Below are positions 37,920-47,440 of a stretch of 64,000 nt of DNA, piece by piece. The position numbers and the translations under genes are program-made. Numbering within the stretch: position 1 is the first letter of the stretch; every line of letters starts with the position of its first letter. The DNA comes from Bin55 sp965203735 (GTDB lineage Bacteria > Pseudomonadota > Gammaproteobacteria > Pseudomonadales > Azotimanducaceae), in the NCBI GenBank assembly GCA_965203735.1, contig OZ241909.1:186001-250000 (forward strand), in the 5' to 3' direction. The notes below the pieces were generated by a model, which was not told the origin of the DNA, made no database searches, and saw nothing but the letters and a program-made list of their open reading frames with translations.

Positions 37920-38151
37920 ATCGGAAACAGGATTTGATGGCCTAAGACTGTAATTGAGATTATTTCAGTACACCAAGTATACACTTTTTACTTGAGAATT
38001 AGAAATGATTGTGTACACTTATACAAAATTTGATAGATGTTGAAGTGGATTTCAAGCCCAAGTGACGGCTCTCAACGGAGACACTCCACATTCGATTCGC
38101 GGAACCACAAAAAAACCCCTGTATACAACGAAAATCTAGAAGGAAACTGAC

Positions 38152-38775
38152 ATGCACCCCGATACGTTTGAACAATCGCTTTTGAACGCAGCCGTAAGTG
38201 CTAGTAAATTTCACATCAAAATGACACGTGGTGAATATCTGTGGAAGTCACACGAGTCATTCCTTCAAAACTACATTGCAATTTATCTACACTCTGAAAT
38301 GGGATATAGTTTGAGCATTGACTATTCACCCAAAAACATAAGCCGCAGAGATTCAAGATTCAAATCGCAAACTGACGAGAAAAATCAAAGATTTGATCTG
38401 GTTTGCTGGGAAAAGGAAGTCCGTTACAAAGTGAAAGCAATCATTGAAATCAAAAAGTGGAGAGGTCCAAAGGATGTCTTTAGAGATGCAATTAAGATAT
38501 CAGAGTACCTTATTGCAAGTGGACAAAAAAGAGACTTGGGATATGTCCTGTTCTATCAAGACTTCAAGAGAGAATCGAACCGGCCAGAATTGGCCAGAGT
38601 GAAAATCGAAAAGAGATTTAATAAAGTCCACAATTACTTAAGAGCAGAAGCGCCAAATTCATGCTATAACCGTCTTGTACACGGTGTTGGTGACTACATT
38701 TATGACAACAATGGACAGTCCGATCCATGGGGCGTAGCACTCTACAGTGTTTCGGATGAGTTGTGCAGTGAATAG
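38152..38775 (+). CDS. Solitary PD-(D/E)XK nuclease-like protein 1
   Basis: A 207-residue protein, ATG 38152, AAGGAAA upstream. Core motif: helix with Glu (SHESFLQNYIAIYLHSEMGY), Asp in NQRFDLVCWEKE, and IIEIKKWRG with Glu-x-Lys, followed by GYVLFYQDFKRE. This is a PD-(D/E)XK fold as in restriction-type nucleases. It is AT-rich against its neighbours, with Lys/Asn-rich codon use, suggesting recent transfer. No methyltransferase or other restriction partner is next to it. A protein of the same plan is at 43569. Confidence 0.7.
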   Translation: MHPDTFEQSLLNAAVSASKFHIKMTRGEYLWKSHESFLQNYIAIYLHSEMGYSLSIDYSPKNISRRDSRFKSQTDEKNQRFDLVCWEKEVRYKVKAIIEIKKWRGPKDVFRDAIKISEYLIASGQKRDLGYVLFYQDFKRESNRPELARVKIEKRFNKVHNYLRAEAPNSCYNRLVHGVGDYIYDNNGQSDPWGVALYSVSDELCSE

Positions 38776-39117
38776 ACTTCTAGAGTGATTGTTTCTCATC
38801 GATCCCGAACGCAGGCTGCAGAACAGCTAGTCTCGTAAAAGTTGACGTTGACTGCATACCGGCATTCAAACATCTGAGGCTAGCTGCAACAAGGACAGCA
38901 AGACTCAGAGTTAAATCCGTTGAAATACCTGTAAACCGGTAGTTTGTCACCTACTCGCAAAAGCAATTCGGTGTCGAATTAACCAAGAGGTCCAGGATTT
39001 CAATCTCAACCCTTACTTTGAACGAACAGGTGGTTGGACTGAAACGAGTTAGTGTCGATAGGACAATTGGAGGTGTTTTGGTTTACCAACCTTCAGCGAG
39101 ATAGCTTTTTGGTGATT
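38776..39117. other. Intergenic, nothing recognised
   Basis: About 340 bases between convergent genes; no gene, repeat or terminator identified. Confidence 0.35.
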
Positions 39118-40695
39118 TTATGCTCCCCAAACAGCTATGGAGACACCCCGAAACGAGCGTGAGAAGTTGTAGATCTTTTCATTCCAGTTCTTATTGACAT
39201 CCCGATCGAAAATCACGAGGTGACCTGACTCAGTCCCGCTTCGATCCATATATTCCCAAGTCTGCTCCATTCCTTTTTGGATTGCTGAGTCGAGTGATCC
39301 TCGAAGGATTTTGCACTCCACGACTACTCTCTGCTCCTCTCAACCCGAAGTCGGCCAAATGACCAACAAGTCCGTTCGCATTCTTCCCACTGCGTATTCA
39401 CGTTCAATTCGTCCACCACCGTTCACGATTCGTTGCAGAAAGGCTTGTAGCAACAACTGTGGACCCGCTTCGCGGTAGTCGTACAGCTGAGTCCAACTCT
39501 CAGAATGCTCACGAAAAAACTCTTGGAATTCAACCATCAACTTTGAAAAGTCAATGGATCCATCTTGACGCACGAACCACTGTGGTTCATGTGTGATAGT
39601 TGCTTGCACCGGGTATGTAATTTCGCGAGGCACGACCTCGCGATAGATAGGATTGGCTATTCTCGGAGGGTCGTCCTCCGCAACTAAGCCCAAGTCTCGA
39701 ACATACTCCAAGTCCGATTGATTCCAGTTGGAAGTCTCGACACCCGAGAGAATCGGTTCAACAACTCGTCTGACTCGTGGCTCCTGCAGCTTGTCCCCAA
39801 GCTGGTCGAGATGAACGGTACGACTGAGGATCAATTCCTCTTGTGCCTGCTGAACATCCACCTCCTCTATCGAGCTTTCAGCATTGAATTCTGGTGTTTC
39901 GACACTCCACGCTGCTAACGCGTTGACCAACCAGGGTTGGCCCCCAGTTTGATTCCAAATCAGTTCCTTCGCTTGGGAGCTAAACAATTGTCCAGTCTCC
40001 TCTGTGTGTTGCTCAAGTAACGAGTCCACCTCGGGCTGGTTGAAGTCGCGTAGTCTTAATGAACGAACTGAAATATTGAAGGCACTTCCTCCCGCAACAG
40101 GATTCACATCGTCCTTGGACTGAATGCGATAGTCGCGTATGTCACGAACACCACACAGAACAATACTTTGCGGAAACTTCGTTGGTCGCATGGTGTAACC
40201 AGCTCTCAATTGACGAAGGACACTCAGAAGCGACGCTCCAATGAGCGCATCAATTTCATCAATAAGCAACACAAGTGGGTATGAGATACTGTCTGCCCAT
40301 AGCACCAGCGTTTCCTTGATGGCACGAAGTGATCCAACTCTCTCAATATTGTTCAACATTGTTGATTCAACAAAGGTGTCGTCGAGCGTAATGCGAGCTT
40401 CCAGCGCGATATCTGACAGAACCGCGCGAATTGCGCCATCGACATCTTCTCCCGCAGCTTGGGCACTCTCCACGTTTACATATACACATCGAAAATTTCC
40501 TGCATCTCCAGCGTTCAGTAGGTCGCGCAATGCGAGAAGGGTCGATGTCTTTCCCGTCTGTCGAGGTGCGTGCATTACGAAATAGCGATTCTGTCGAATC
40601 ATCGCTAGTACTTGTTGGAGATCGATCCGCTGCAACAGCGGAACGTGGTAGTGCTCGTCAGTACGAATTGGTCCCGCTATATTGAAGGTGCGCAT
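39118..40695 (-). pseudogene. ExeA-like AAA ATPase fused to a PD-(D/E)XK domain, split by in-frame TGA
   Basis: From ATG 40695 the product has Walker A PRQTGKTS (45-52) and Walker B LVLLIDEIDALIG, then winged-helix-like regions and MRTDLLVIWPTSG, where a TGA (39340-39342) ends the first frame. The same frame continues for six codons and then VVVECKILRGSLDSAIQKGM and QTWEYMDRSG to TAA at 39118. The second part supplies the Glu-x-Lys of the nuclease whose Asp is in the first (RTDLLVIWP). Removing the stop restores one domain, so this is a single nonsense change, not two genes. Without readthrough the ATPase is made but not the nuclease. It belongs to a class of ATPase-PDDEXK proteins of unknown role. 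Confidence 0.78.
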
Positions 40696-40899
40696 GCCAA
40701 AATCGTAACATTCGCCACACTGCCTGAAAGGCTAGCTCAACCATTGATTCACGCCCTCTAACCACGCTACGACAGGTATAGTTGTGTCATTCAAGCTGTT
40801 GTTGCTTCTTCACGCCAGAAAATTCACAAGAAGATGCGTACTACATGCAGGCATCAGCTAAACGTTGCAATATACCGTTTGCACACTCAAGAGAGATAA

Positions 40900-43344
40900 T
40901 CACTGCGTTTCGTACTTTCGTACGATCTCCATGAGGCGATCATGCTGCTCTAGAATCCAAACTGCAGCTTCACTCCATTGGGACTCGTCATCCCGGATCC
41001 AGTTTCTTAGGACAGTTACGGATATTCCGTCCTTGGCGTATTGCACAATGTCCTTGCCAAAGTCTGTACCAAGTTGTTGGTCCCCCATCTCCTCTTGAAT
41101 CTGGAGCGAGTATCGAAGCATTCGCTCTATGGTGGCTTCGTCAGCCTCTTGACCACTTCTAATGTAAAGCCAAAGTGACTCCGGATTTCCCACATATACA
41201 CACACTTGGTCTTTGCTTGAGTTAAGAGGCGTTGTTTGCTGAAACGGTCCTTTCCAGTGAGACTTTTGCCCGCGTATTCCGCCAGTAGTTTGTTTTAGTA
41301 GCTTCCAGAACCTCCCTATGTCGCTAATTCTCTCTTCCTCCATCTCTACGGATGCTCCGCACTTCCTACACATTTCGCGTACTCGCTTAATGCTGGTCCC
41401 GTAGTCGTTCGAGTAAGGATGAATAACCATGTCAGAACGACCAGGCAGATCCGTAAATTTGAGGTTGCTTGTTTCAACCCTTGGATCGTCTGCTGCAAAG
41501 ATGTTCTGGGTCAATAGTTCCCCCTGTAGTTTTTCGATGTTCTCTGAGCTCATCGTAACCAGAGCACTTGCAACATTTACAACCATATCGCTTGCGGTCG
41601 CCTCTTGCCGCCAATCAGTTTCGTCAATTCGCCACTTTAGCCACTCTCTCTTGAGGTTCACTTGATGTGTCCATGGCCAGCACTCCACCACCATTGAAGC
41701 CAACAATCGAGCTCGTCGTTCTAGAGTTTCTTCATTCCATCTGTCTTCGGTCGCCAGGTCTCGTGTTATGAAAATAGGACTCTTCGCGTAGGTCTCTTTC
41801 TTACATCCGAACAATTGGGTTCCGAGTGACGGGTTGGTTTCATCTCCGCATAGCGTGAGATTTGCAAGACAATCACGGTATCTGCCATGAATTGTTTCAG
41901 CCTCCGTTCCTAGGTAGCCCGCCCACTCCTTGGTCAGTTTCTGAGGCATGACATGCTCGACCGTTAAGGTACTTCGGTCTATGGCTTCGCCGGGTGGATT
42001 TTGCTTTTGATTGAGATAGTAGAGCAATTCAAAACTCGTTGCCGTTGCGGACCCACCATATGCTTTGCGGTTGTGTATACCGTCCTCAACCTGACTGTCG
42101 CTTGGAATGCCTACGTGGGTGTTTTGCAGTTTAGTAATTCTTGCCAGAAACGCCTGGGTGTAGTCTCCTTCTGGTACCGGAGCGTAGGCAAGTTCTGTAA
42201 TTGCTCTATTCATACCGGATGTAGAACGTCCCGTAGCCCAAAGCCGAGTGATCCACGTGCTGATCAACTCGAGGCACTCAATAAGCGCATCATTATCAAG
42301 TTTGCATTCTGAATCGCTTGCAGCGTCGTTCAGGAGGCGTAGAGTCAGAGGACGATGAGTGTGAATTCCCATGTGTCGAAGGTGATTGAGTTCTTCACGC
42401 ACCCGAGTTTCCGGATGACTCGCAGGCGTCACAGAAATTAAGCCGTACAACTTGGATAGCCTAACAACTTCTGTACAGACTCCTGCCCTGTCTCCACTTC
42501 GACCCGAACGGACTGCCCAACGACGAAACTCCTCATACACTTTGTTTTGTCCGACAACTTTACCAGTTTTCCATCTAAGCAAGTCCCTGAGGAATTCATC
42601 GATAGGCCACGATGAGTGGGGAGCACCCAACGTTTTTTCCATGTCTGACCACTGGCGAAAAAGATCGTCTTGGATGCTCTCTGAGTATCCGATCAGCAAC
42701 CAATTTTTCACCTTTTCGCTTTCCGTGAGCGGTCGGCCGGTCGCGTTTATGCTCTCAAATATCTGTTGCGGATCTTCGTTTTCATGCAATCCAATGCTGA
42801 CCACCTGTAAGCGTGTCAAGCCTCTGATCAGGTGACAAACGTCGTGTCGCTTAACTAGCTGGATTAGTATCTTCCTCGCTTGACCCACAGCACTAATGCC
42901 GACAGAACTATCCCTCAAGATACTCTGATACTCCTCATTGTCTCCATCTTGTAGACGGAGTTTGAATCGTTTTTCATTGACCACTCTTTGATTGAACAGG
43001 AGAAGGTTCTTAATGTCCCCCGAAGACCACCCTTCGCACACCTCGGTAGACTCAATGCCCTCGGCTATGCACATAAGCAACAGACTTACTGTGGTGAGTC
43101 TCTGTTGGCCGTCAACAACTCGATAGCACTTCACCACACCTGGAGGACCTCCAGGTTCGGGAAAGGTAAGCAGAGTTCCACCGTAATGGCTTGCGTTCTC
43201 TCCGGCAACGGCTACTGTCAAGAGATCTTCAACAAGACGTTCAATTTCTTCTTTCCCCCACCGATATCGTCGTTGCCATCGGGGCACTACATACTGAACT
43301 TGACCATCCAATAGGTCGAGAAAATTTACTTGCCGAGCTTCCAT
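40900..43344 (-). CDS. GmrSD-type restriction enzyme (DUF262 plus DUF1524)
   Basis: An 814-residue protein, with ATG 43344 chosen because it opens directly into the DUF262 motif. The N-terminal domain has VPRWQRRYRWG (20-30) and VVDGQQRLTTVS (77-88), the NTP-binding DGQQR box of GmrS. A DUF1524 HNH nuclease follows: LTVEHVMPQKL at about 463-473 and NLTLCGDETNPSLG at about 490-505. A C-terminal 200-residue region (RSDMVIHPYSNDYGTSIKRV) is additional. GmrSD is a type IV, modification-dependent restriction enzyme that cuts glucosylated phage DNA; DUF262 variants in other defence islands sense other modifications. The gene is divergent from the PD-(D/E)XK gene at 43569. Confidence 0.88.
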   Translation of the reverse strand: MEARQVNFLDLLDGQVQYVVPRWQRRYRWGKEEIERLVEDLLTVAVAGENASHYGGTLLTFPEPGGPPGVVKCYRVVDGQQRLTTVSLLLMCIAEGIESTEVCEGWSSGDIKNLLLFNQRVVNEKRFKLRLQDGDNEEYQSILRDSSVGISAVGQARKILIQLVKRHDVCHLIRGLTRLQVVSIGLHENEDPQQIFESINATGRPLTESEKVKNWLLIGYSESIQDDLFRQWSDMEKTLGAPHSSWPIDEFLRDLLRWKTGKVVGQNKVYEEFRRWAVRSGRSGDRAGVCTEVVRLSKLYGLISVTPASHPETRVREELNHLRHMGIHTHRPLTLRLLNDAASDSECKLDNDALIECLELISTWITRLWATGRSTSGMNRAITELAYAPVPEGDYTQAFLARITKLQNTHVGIPSDSQVEDGIHNRKAYGGSATATSFELLYYLNQKQNPPGEAIDRSTLTVEHVMPQKLTKEWAGYLGTEAETIHGRYRDCLANLTLCGDETNPSLGTQLFGCKKETYAKSPIFITRDLATEDRWNEETLERRARLLASMVVECWPWTHQVNLKREWLKWRIDETDWRQEATASDMVVNVASALVTMSSENIEKLQGELLTQNIFAADDPRVETSNLKFTDLPGRSDMVIHPYSNDYGTSIKRVREMCRKCGASVEMEEERISDIGRFWKLLKQTTGGIRGQKSHWKGPFQQTTPLNSSKDQVCVYVGNPESLWLYIRSGQEADEATIERMLRYSLQIQEEMGDQQLGTDFGKDIVQYAKDGISVTVLRNWIRDDESQWSEAAVWILEQHDRLMEIVRKYETQ

Positions 43345-43568
43345 AAGTACGTCCTGAATTCTGACTATACGGCACGAACCGACAGCCTTTGGGTTGAGTA
43401 CGATGTGATGATAGTGACAGACTCTAAGGGTGCCAAGAAGAGTGAAGAAGAAACACAGGCAAGGTTCGTTAAGGTTACAAGCTAAAATCCATTTCCGGGT
43501 CCGGATATGTCTGAAGAGAGGAATTTGACCCAGTTGCCAATTGGACGAAGAGGGCTGAACACGCACTG

Positions 43569-44186
43569 ATGGACAACGCAGCAATCAATAGGGCAGTTTT
43601 GAAAGGCGTCAAACTAGCCTTCGACAAGTTTGAAGAGTGGACGTATGGAAATTGGCCGACAGACTACGGCGTAGAGAGTGTGGTTCAAGTGCATGTTGCC
43701 AGCGAACTTGTAAAGGCACGAACGAATCGAAAATATCCAATATGCCTCGAACCAATGTTTGGAGAAATATTGGACTCAGCTAGTGCTTCAGGAAAGGGCA
43801 ATCGACCAAAGGAGATTAGTTGGAGTAAACGGGTTGATATCGCCATCTTCAATTCGAGGAATCGACCTATAGCAGTAGTCGAAGTGAAGCGAAAGTGGGA
43901 GACGAAGTACTGCATAGACGACCTAAAGCGAATCGCAGCATTAGTTAAACACGGTGGACCCACTAGAGGCGGCAGTGTAAGAAATGGTTTTCTAGTTTTT
44001 TACATACATAGGAAGGGAAATCTAAAAACGGTACGGAATGCAATAGAAAAATTGGAGGAAACCATCAAAAACAAATGGAAAAACCGGTTTGGACTCAAGT
44101 ACGAAGTCAGTAGCAAAGCCTGGAGAAAACCTTGGGACGATGACGAATACGCACATGCAGCTGTTTCAATTAGAGTTCATGCTTGA
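43569..44186 (+). CDS. Solitary PD-(D/E)XK nuclease-like protein 2
   Basis: A 205-residue protein, ATG 43569, 224 bases from the GmrSD start and divergent. Motif layout as in the 38152 product: a helix with Glu (GVESVVQVHVASELVKA), Asp in SKRVDIAIFN, IAVVEVKRKW (Glu-x-Lys) and NGFLVFYIHRKG. Basic throughout. The two proteins share fold plan and size but little else, so they are distant relatives of one nuclease type. No cognate methyltransferase is present. Transcription together with the GmrSD gene from a shared divergent promoter is possible. Confidence 0.65.
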   Translation: MDNAAINRAVLKGVKLAFDKFEEWTYGNWPTDYGVESVVQVHVASELVKARTNRKYPICLEPMFGEILDSASASGKGNRPKEISWSKRVDIAIFNSRNRPIAVVEVKRKWETKYCIDDLKRIAALVKHGGPTRGGSVRNGFLVFYIHRKGNLKTVRNAIEKLEETIKNKWKNRFGLKYEVSSKAWRKPWDDDEYAHAAVSIRVHA

Positions 44187-44602
44187 CCGAAGCTCAACAG
44201 TATGATTCGGGAATTACTGCTTGAAAAAAGCAAATTTCTGGAGCGCAAGAGCTGACTTGGACTCGGATGCAAAAAACATTTGGCAATGAGCTGAACGCCC
44301 CGTTCAAGTTGGTCATCGAGATCATTGCAAGTTGACCAGACCCGGTGCCGAAATTCTCCGACAGCCTTCTCATAGTCTCGTTGTACCACTCTATGCGAGC
44401 ATTGCCTCCCCTCGCCGAACAGAAGGTGGATCCAGCCAGTTCTTCATCACTTTGTTGCGCTGCCAGCACCCAGCTTTTTCGTGCACCGCGCATTCCATGC
44501 CATAGACGACACAGAACTTCCTTGTTGCCTTACCGTTTCCTGCTGAATATGGGTTGCATAAGGCCTGGTTACAACTCTGGATCATGGAGAAAATAACGAC
44601 TG
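44187..44602. other. Gene-free stretch
   Basis: Several minus-strand frames cross this region (about 44177-44648) but none has consistent coding character or a family match; one contains a segment (ARIEWYNETMRRLSENF) faintly like a transposase end and is not called. Confidence 0.3.
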
Positions 44603-44827
44603 CAGAGCGGCGACTGCGACATTCTGAAAGTCCAGCTAGAGCAGACAATTGCCAATTATGTCATGTACTTCTTAGACTCTGCCGATAATCCGTTCACCGG
44701 CAATCGAAAGGCTCAATTGCTCGAGTTTCAGTTGGACTAGCCCGAGATCACCGACGTTAGGACGCTTTGCCCGAAGCACGGTGCCAATTCGGCACTTCGT
44801 TTTGGGCAAGTTTATTTGAAGCGGTAA
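44603..44827 (+). pseudogene. Remnant of an unidentified gene with an in-frame TAG
   Basis: A frame of good coding character (CDILKVQLEQTIANYVMYFL, NPFTGNRKAQLLEFQLD) hits TAG at 44738-44740, continues in frame (PEITDVRTLCPKHGA, LRFGQVYLKR) and stops at TAA 44825. There is no start. Probably the end of a decayed gene; family not recognised. Confidence 0.35.
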
Positions 44828-44897
44828 GTCCCGGACAGAACTCTGAGAACCGAGAACAAATCCGTTCTTGACGAGCGTATGAAGAATTGGCAGATAA

Positions 44898-45515
44898 GTG
44901 ACCGCTTTGTATTCCTATGTCCTAGCAACGGACTCCGGGCTCGCCCCCAAACCATTTCACGGCTACTGTACCCTTGCCGTCTGCAAACCAAAGATACGTG
45001 CAAAGGCACAAGTCGGTGAAATCGTAATCGGCACTGGAATTGCTGCACGCCATGTACAACGCGCCGACCAAATGATCTATGTGATGAGCGTCACCGAAGT
45101 CTTGACAACCGGTCAATATTGGAACGACCCTCGATTCGAAATCAAGAAGCCCAATAAATCAAGTAGCACTAACTATGTTGGTGACAATATCTATGAATCG
45201 CTCGACAACGGAGAGTGGAAGCAACTAACTTCTCTCCACAACCTACATGACATTGAAAGAGATCTAAGTGTGCAAACAGTACTGGTTAGCGACAAAATCG
45301 TCTACTTTGGAAGCAATTCACGTAGTCTCATTAAGAATTTCTTAGAGGGTTCTGAATGTCAGATCAAGAGGGGACCGGGCCATCGTACGGAGTCCCGCAA
45401 AGCAGTGATTGCCAAGTTTGAGAACTGGATTGAAGAATTGGGGGGATGGATGGGTGTTCGAGGCAAATCGAGCATGCCAGTGTGCGACAAAAAGTGCGTA
45501 TCAGTCGATTGTTAA
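44898..45515 (+). CDS. Nmad2-type (nucleotide modification associated) protein
   Basis: A 205-residue protein from GTG 44898 (TTG 44907 would also fit the family start). The N-terminal block YSYVLATDSGLAPKPFHGYC, then TLAVCKPKIRAKAQVGEIVI and GTGIAARHVQRADQMIYVM, is characteristic of the Nmad2 domain family, proposed from comparative genomics to take part in DNA base hypermodification or in its recognition. Cysteines in GYCTLAVCKP are typical. The C-terminal 20 residues (SMPVCDKKCVSVDC) add a Cys cluster. It lies near the GmrSD-type modification-dependent enzyme, which makes a modification-linked role plausible. Confidence 0.8.
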   Translation: MTALYSYVLATDSGLAPKPFHGYCTLAVCKPKIRAKAQVGEIVIGTGIAARHVQRADQMIYVMSVTEVLTTGQYWNDPRFEIKKPNKSSSTNYVGDNIYESLDNGEWKQLTSLHNLHDIERDLSVQTVLVSDKIVYFGSNSRSLIKNFLEGSECQIKRGPGHRTESRKAVIAKFENWIEELGGWMGVRGKSSMPVCDKKCVSVDC

Positions 45516-45708
45516 TCGCAGACGTGAAATTGTCATCGCTAGCACTCGAAAATAACAAGAAATAGCTGAGTTCCCCAACTGCAATTTCGATTCACGCTCC
45601 CAAAAATGCCATGAAATGTGAGAATACCCCGTTACACTAGTATTGACCGAAAATAACCCAATTGGCCGCTGAAGCAGTCAACTGCCCAAGCGGACATCGA
45701 GAAATCAA

Positions 45709-47280
45709 TTGTCTTCCGAAGAAAATGCCTCTTTAGTACGCCGCAGACTCCCCATTGGAATCCAGAACTTCCGAGAGATCAAGGAAGAGGGACACTACTA
45801 CGTCGACAAGACTTCCTACATCGATCGTCTGCTGAATGACGGTAAGCACTTTTTTCTGTCGCGGCCCCGACGTTTTGGCAAGAGCTTGTTTCTGGACACG
45901 CTCAAAGAGTACTTCGAGGGCAACGAGAGTTTATTCGAAGACCTCTGGATCCACAGTCGCCGGGACTGGACTAAGAACTATCCTGTGGTACGTTTGAGTT
46001 TCGGAAGCGGCCACTTCGGAACACATGAGGGACTGCAGTCTAGCCTGCAAGCCCAGCTTCAAAGAGTCGAACGTGAATCGGGCATCAAGTCGGCATCTGA
46101 AACTCCAATGGAAAAGTTTGGGGAGCTTATCCATAGACTGCATGAAACCTCTGGAAAACGGACAGCCGTGTTAATCGACGAGTACGACAAACCAATACTG
46201 GACGCTATAGACACACCTGACGTGGCCCGAGTGAACCGAGACTATCTCCGTGGACTGTATTCGGTTGTCAAGGACTTTGACGCACACATTCAGTTTAGCT
46301 TCATCACGGGTGTAAGTAAGTTTTCCAAGGTGAGTCTATTCTCAGGACTCAACAACCTCACGGACATCACGATGGATCCACAGTATTCCGCAATTTGTGG
46401 ATATACGGAGTCAGATCTCGACTCAGTATTCGCTCCTGAATTGTCAGGACTTGACCGTTCCAAAATTAGAGACTGGTACAACGGCTATTCGTGGCAGGGC
46501 GAGCAAAAGGTCTACAACCCCTACGACATTCTGTTCCTGTTCCGAAATCGCGAGTACCAAGCTTATTGGTTCGAGACTGGTACGCCTACGTTTTTGGTCG
46601 AGACACTATTCAAGCAACAGATAAATGCTGTGACACTAGATGGAATGATTGCGAGCGACGAACTGTTGTCAAGCTTTGATGTGGGCCGGATAGGTCCAGA
46701 GGCACTGCTGTTTCAGACAGGTTACCTAACCTTGATGCAAACGGTGCGTCGCGCGGGCGAAACGTTCTATCGTCTCGGCTATCCGAATCGTGAAGTACAA
46801 CAAGGCCTTAATCGAAGCCTACTATCACACATGGTTGGAGATAAGTCGATCCGAGCCACGCAAAGTGCAAAGCTTTACGACTTGTTGCAAGCCGACGACA
46901 TGAGTGGACTAAGTGAACTGTTTCATGCCTTCTACTCCAGCATCCCATACGAGTGGTTTACGAACAACGACATAGCAAATTTCGAGGGCTACTACGCGAG
47001 TGTGTTCTATTCGTACTTCGCGGGGCTTGGGCTCGATGTTACAGTGGAGGACAGCACGAATCGAGGACGTCTAGACATGGCTCTACGGTTTGACGATCGA
47101 GTCTACATATTTAAGTTCAAGGTTGTAGAGCAAGCCGGGGAAGGAGCGGCGATGGCTCAATTGAAAGACAGGGACTACGCGGGCAAGTATCGCGATGGCA
47201 AAACGAAAATATGTCTGGTTGCGGTTGAATTTAGCAGCGTCAGCAGGAATATTGAATCCTTCGAAGTGGAGCGTTTGTAG
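45709..47280 (+). CDS. AAA-ATPase-like/PDDEXK_9 protein with an altered nuclease site
   Basis: A 523-residue protein, TTG 45709. The N-terminal AAA-ATPase-like domain (PF09820 type) has YYVDKTSYIDRLL (30-42), FFLSRPRRFGKSLFL (48-62) as P-loop and AVLIDEYDKPILDAI as Walker B. The C-terminal PDDEXK_9 domain (PF08011 type) has GRLDMALRF with Asp456, then VYIFKFKV: the usual Glu-Phe-Lys is Lys469-Phe-Lys471, so the catalytic Glu is lost. The family is very common in Bacteroidetes and in defence-rich genomes; role unresolved. The rest of the protein is full length. Confidence 0.85.
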   Translation: MSSEENASLVRRRLPIGIQNFREIKEEGHYYVDKTSYIDRLLNDGKHFFLSRPRRFGKSLFLDTLKEYFEGNESLFEDLWIHSRRDWTKNYPVVRLSFGSGHFGTHEGLQSSLQAQLQRVERESGIKSASETPMEKFGELIHRLHETSGKRTAVLIDEYDKPILDAIDTPDVARVNRDYLRGLYSVVKDFDAHIQFSFITGVSKFSKVSLFSGLNNLTDITMDPQYSAICGYTESDLDSVFAPELSGLDRSKIRDWYNGYSWQGEQKVYNPYDILFLFRNREYQAYWFETGTPTFLVETLFKQQINAVTLDGMIASDELLSSFDVGRIGPEALLFQTGYLTLMQTVRRAGETFYRLGYPNREVQQGLNRSLLSHMVGDKSIRATQSAKLYDLLQADDMSGLSELFHAFYSSIPYEWFTNNDIANFEGYYASVFYSYFAGLGLDVTVEDSTNRGRLDMALRFDDRVYIFKFKVVEQAGEGAAMAQLKDRDYAGKYRDGKTKICLVAVEFSSVSRNIESFEVERL

Positions 47281-47355
47281 AAGTGTGTAAGCCAAATCGA
47301 TTGCGCCACCAAGGGTAGGCATAGCTACTTTCCTGACAGGCTTTCTATTGTTACG

Positions 47356-47370
47356 AGAGCGAAGCGCTCT
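47356..47370. terminator. Hairpin between convergent genes
   Basis: AGAGCG-AAG-CGCTCT forms a perfect 6-bp stem between the convergent genes ending at 47280 and 47441. No T-run on either side; it may serve both strands as a weak terminator. Confidence 0.35.
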
Positions 47371-47440
47371 GAGCCCTTGATGCGAACTTTCAATATTCCC
47401 TGTCCGTGTTTGACAAGTACTCTATCCCAATAAACTCTCG

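Noticed and set aside
44177..44648. Minus-strand frames with faint transposase resemblance
   Set aside because: No DDE motif, no terminal inverted repeats, and the overlapping frames are equally unconvincing.
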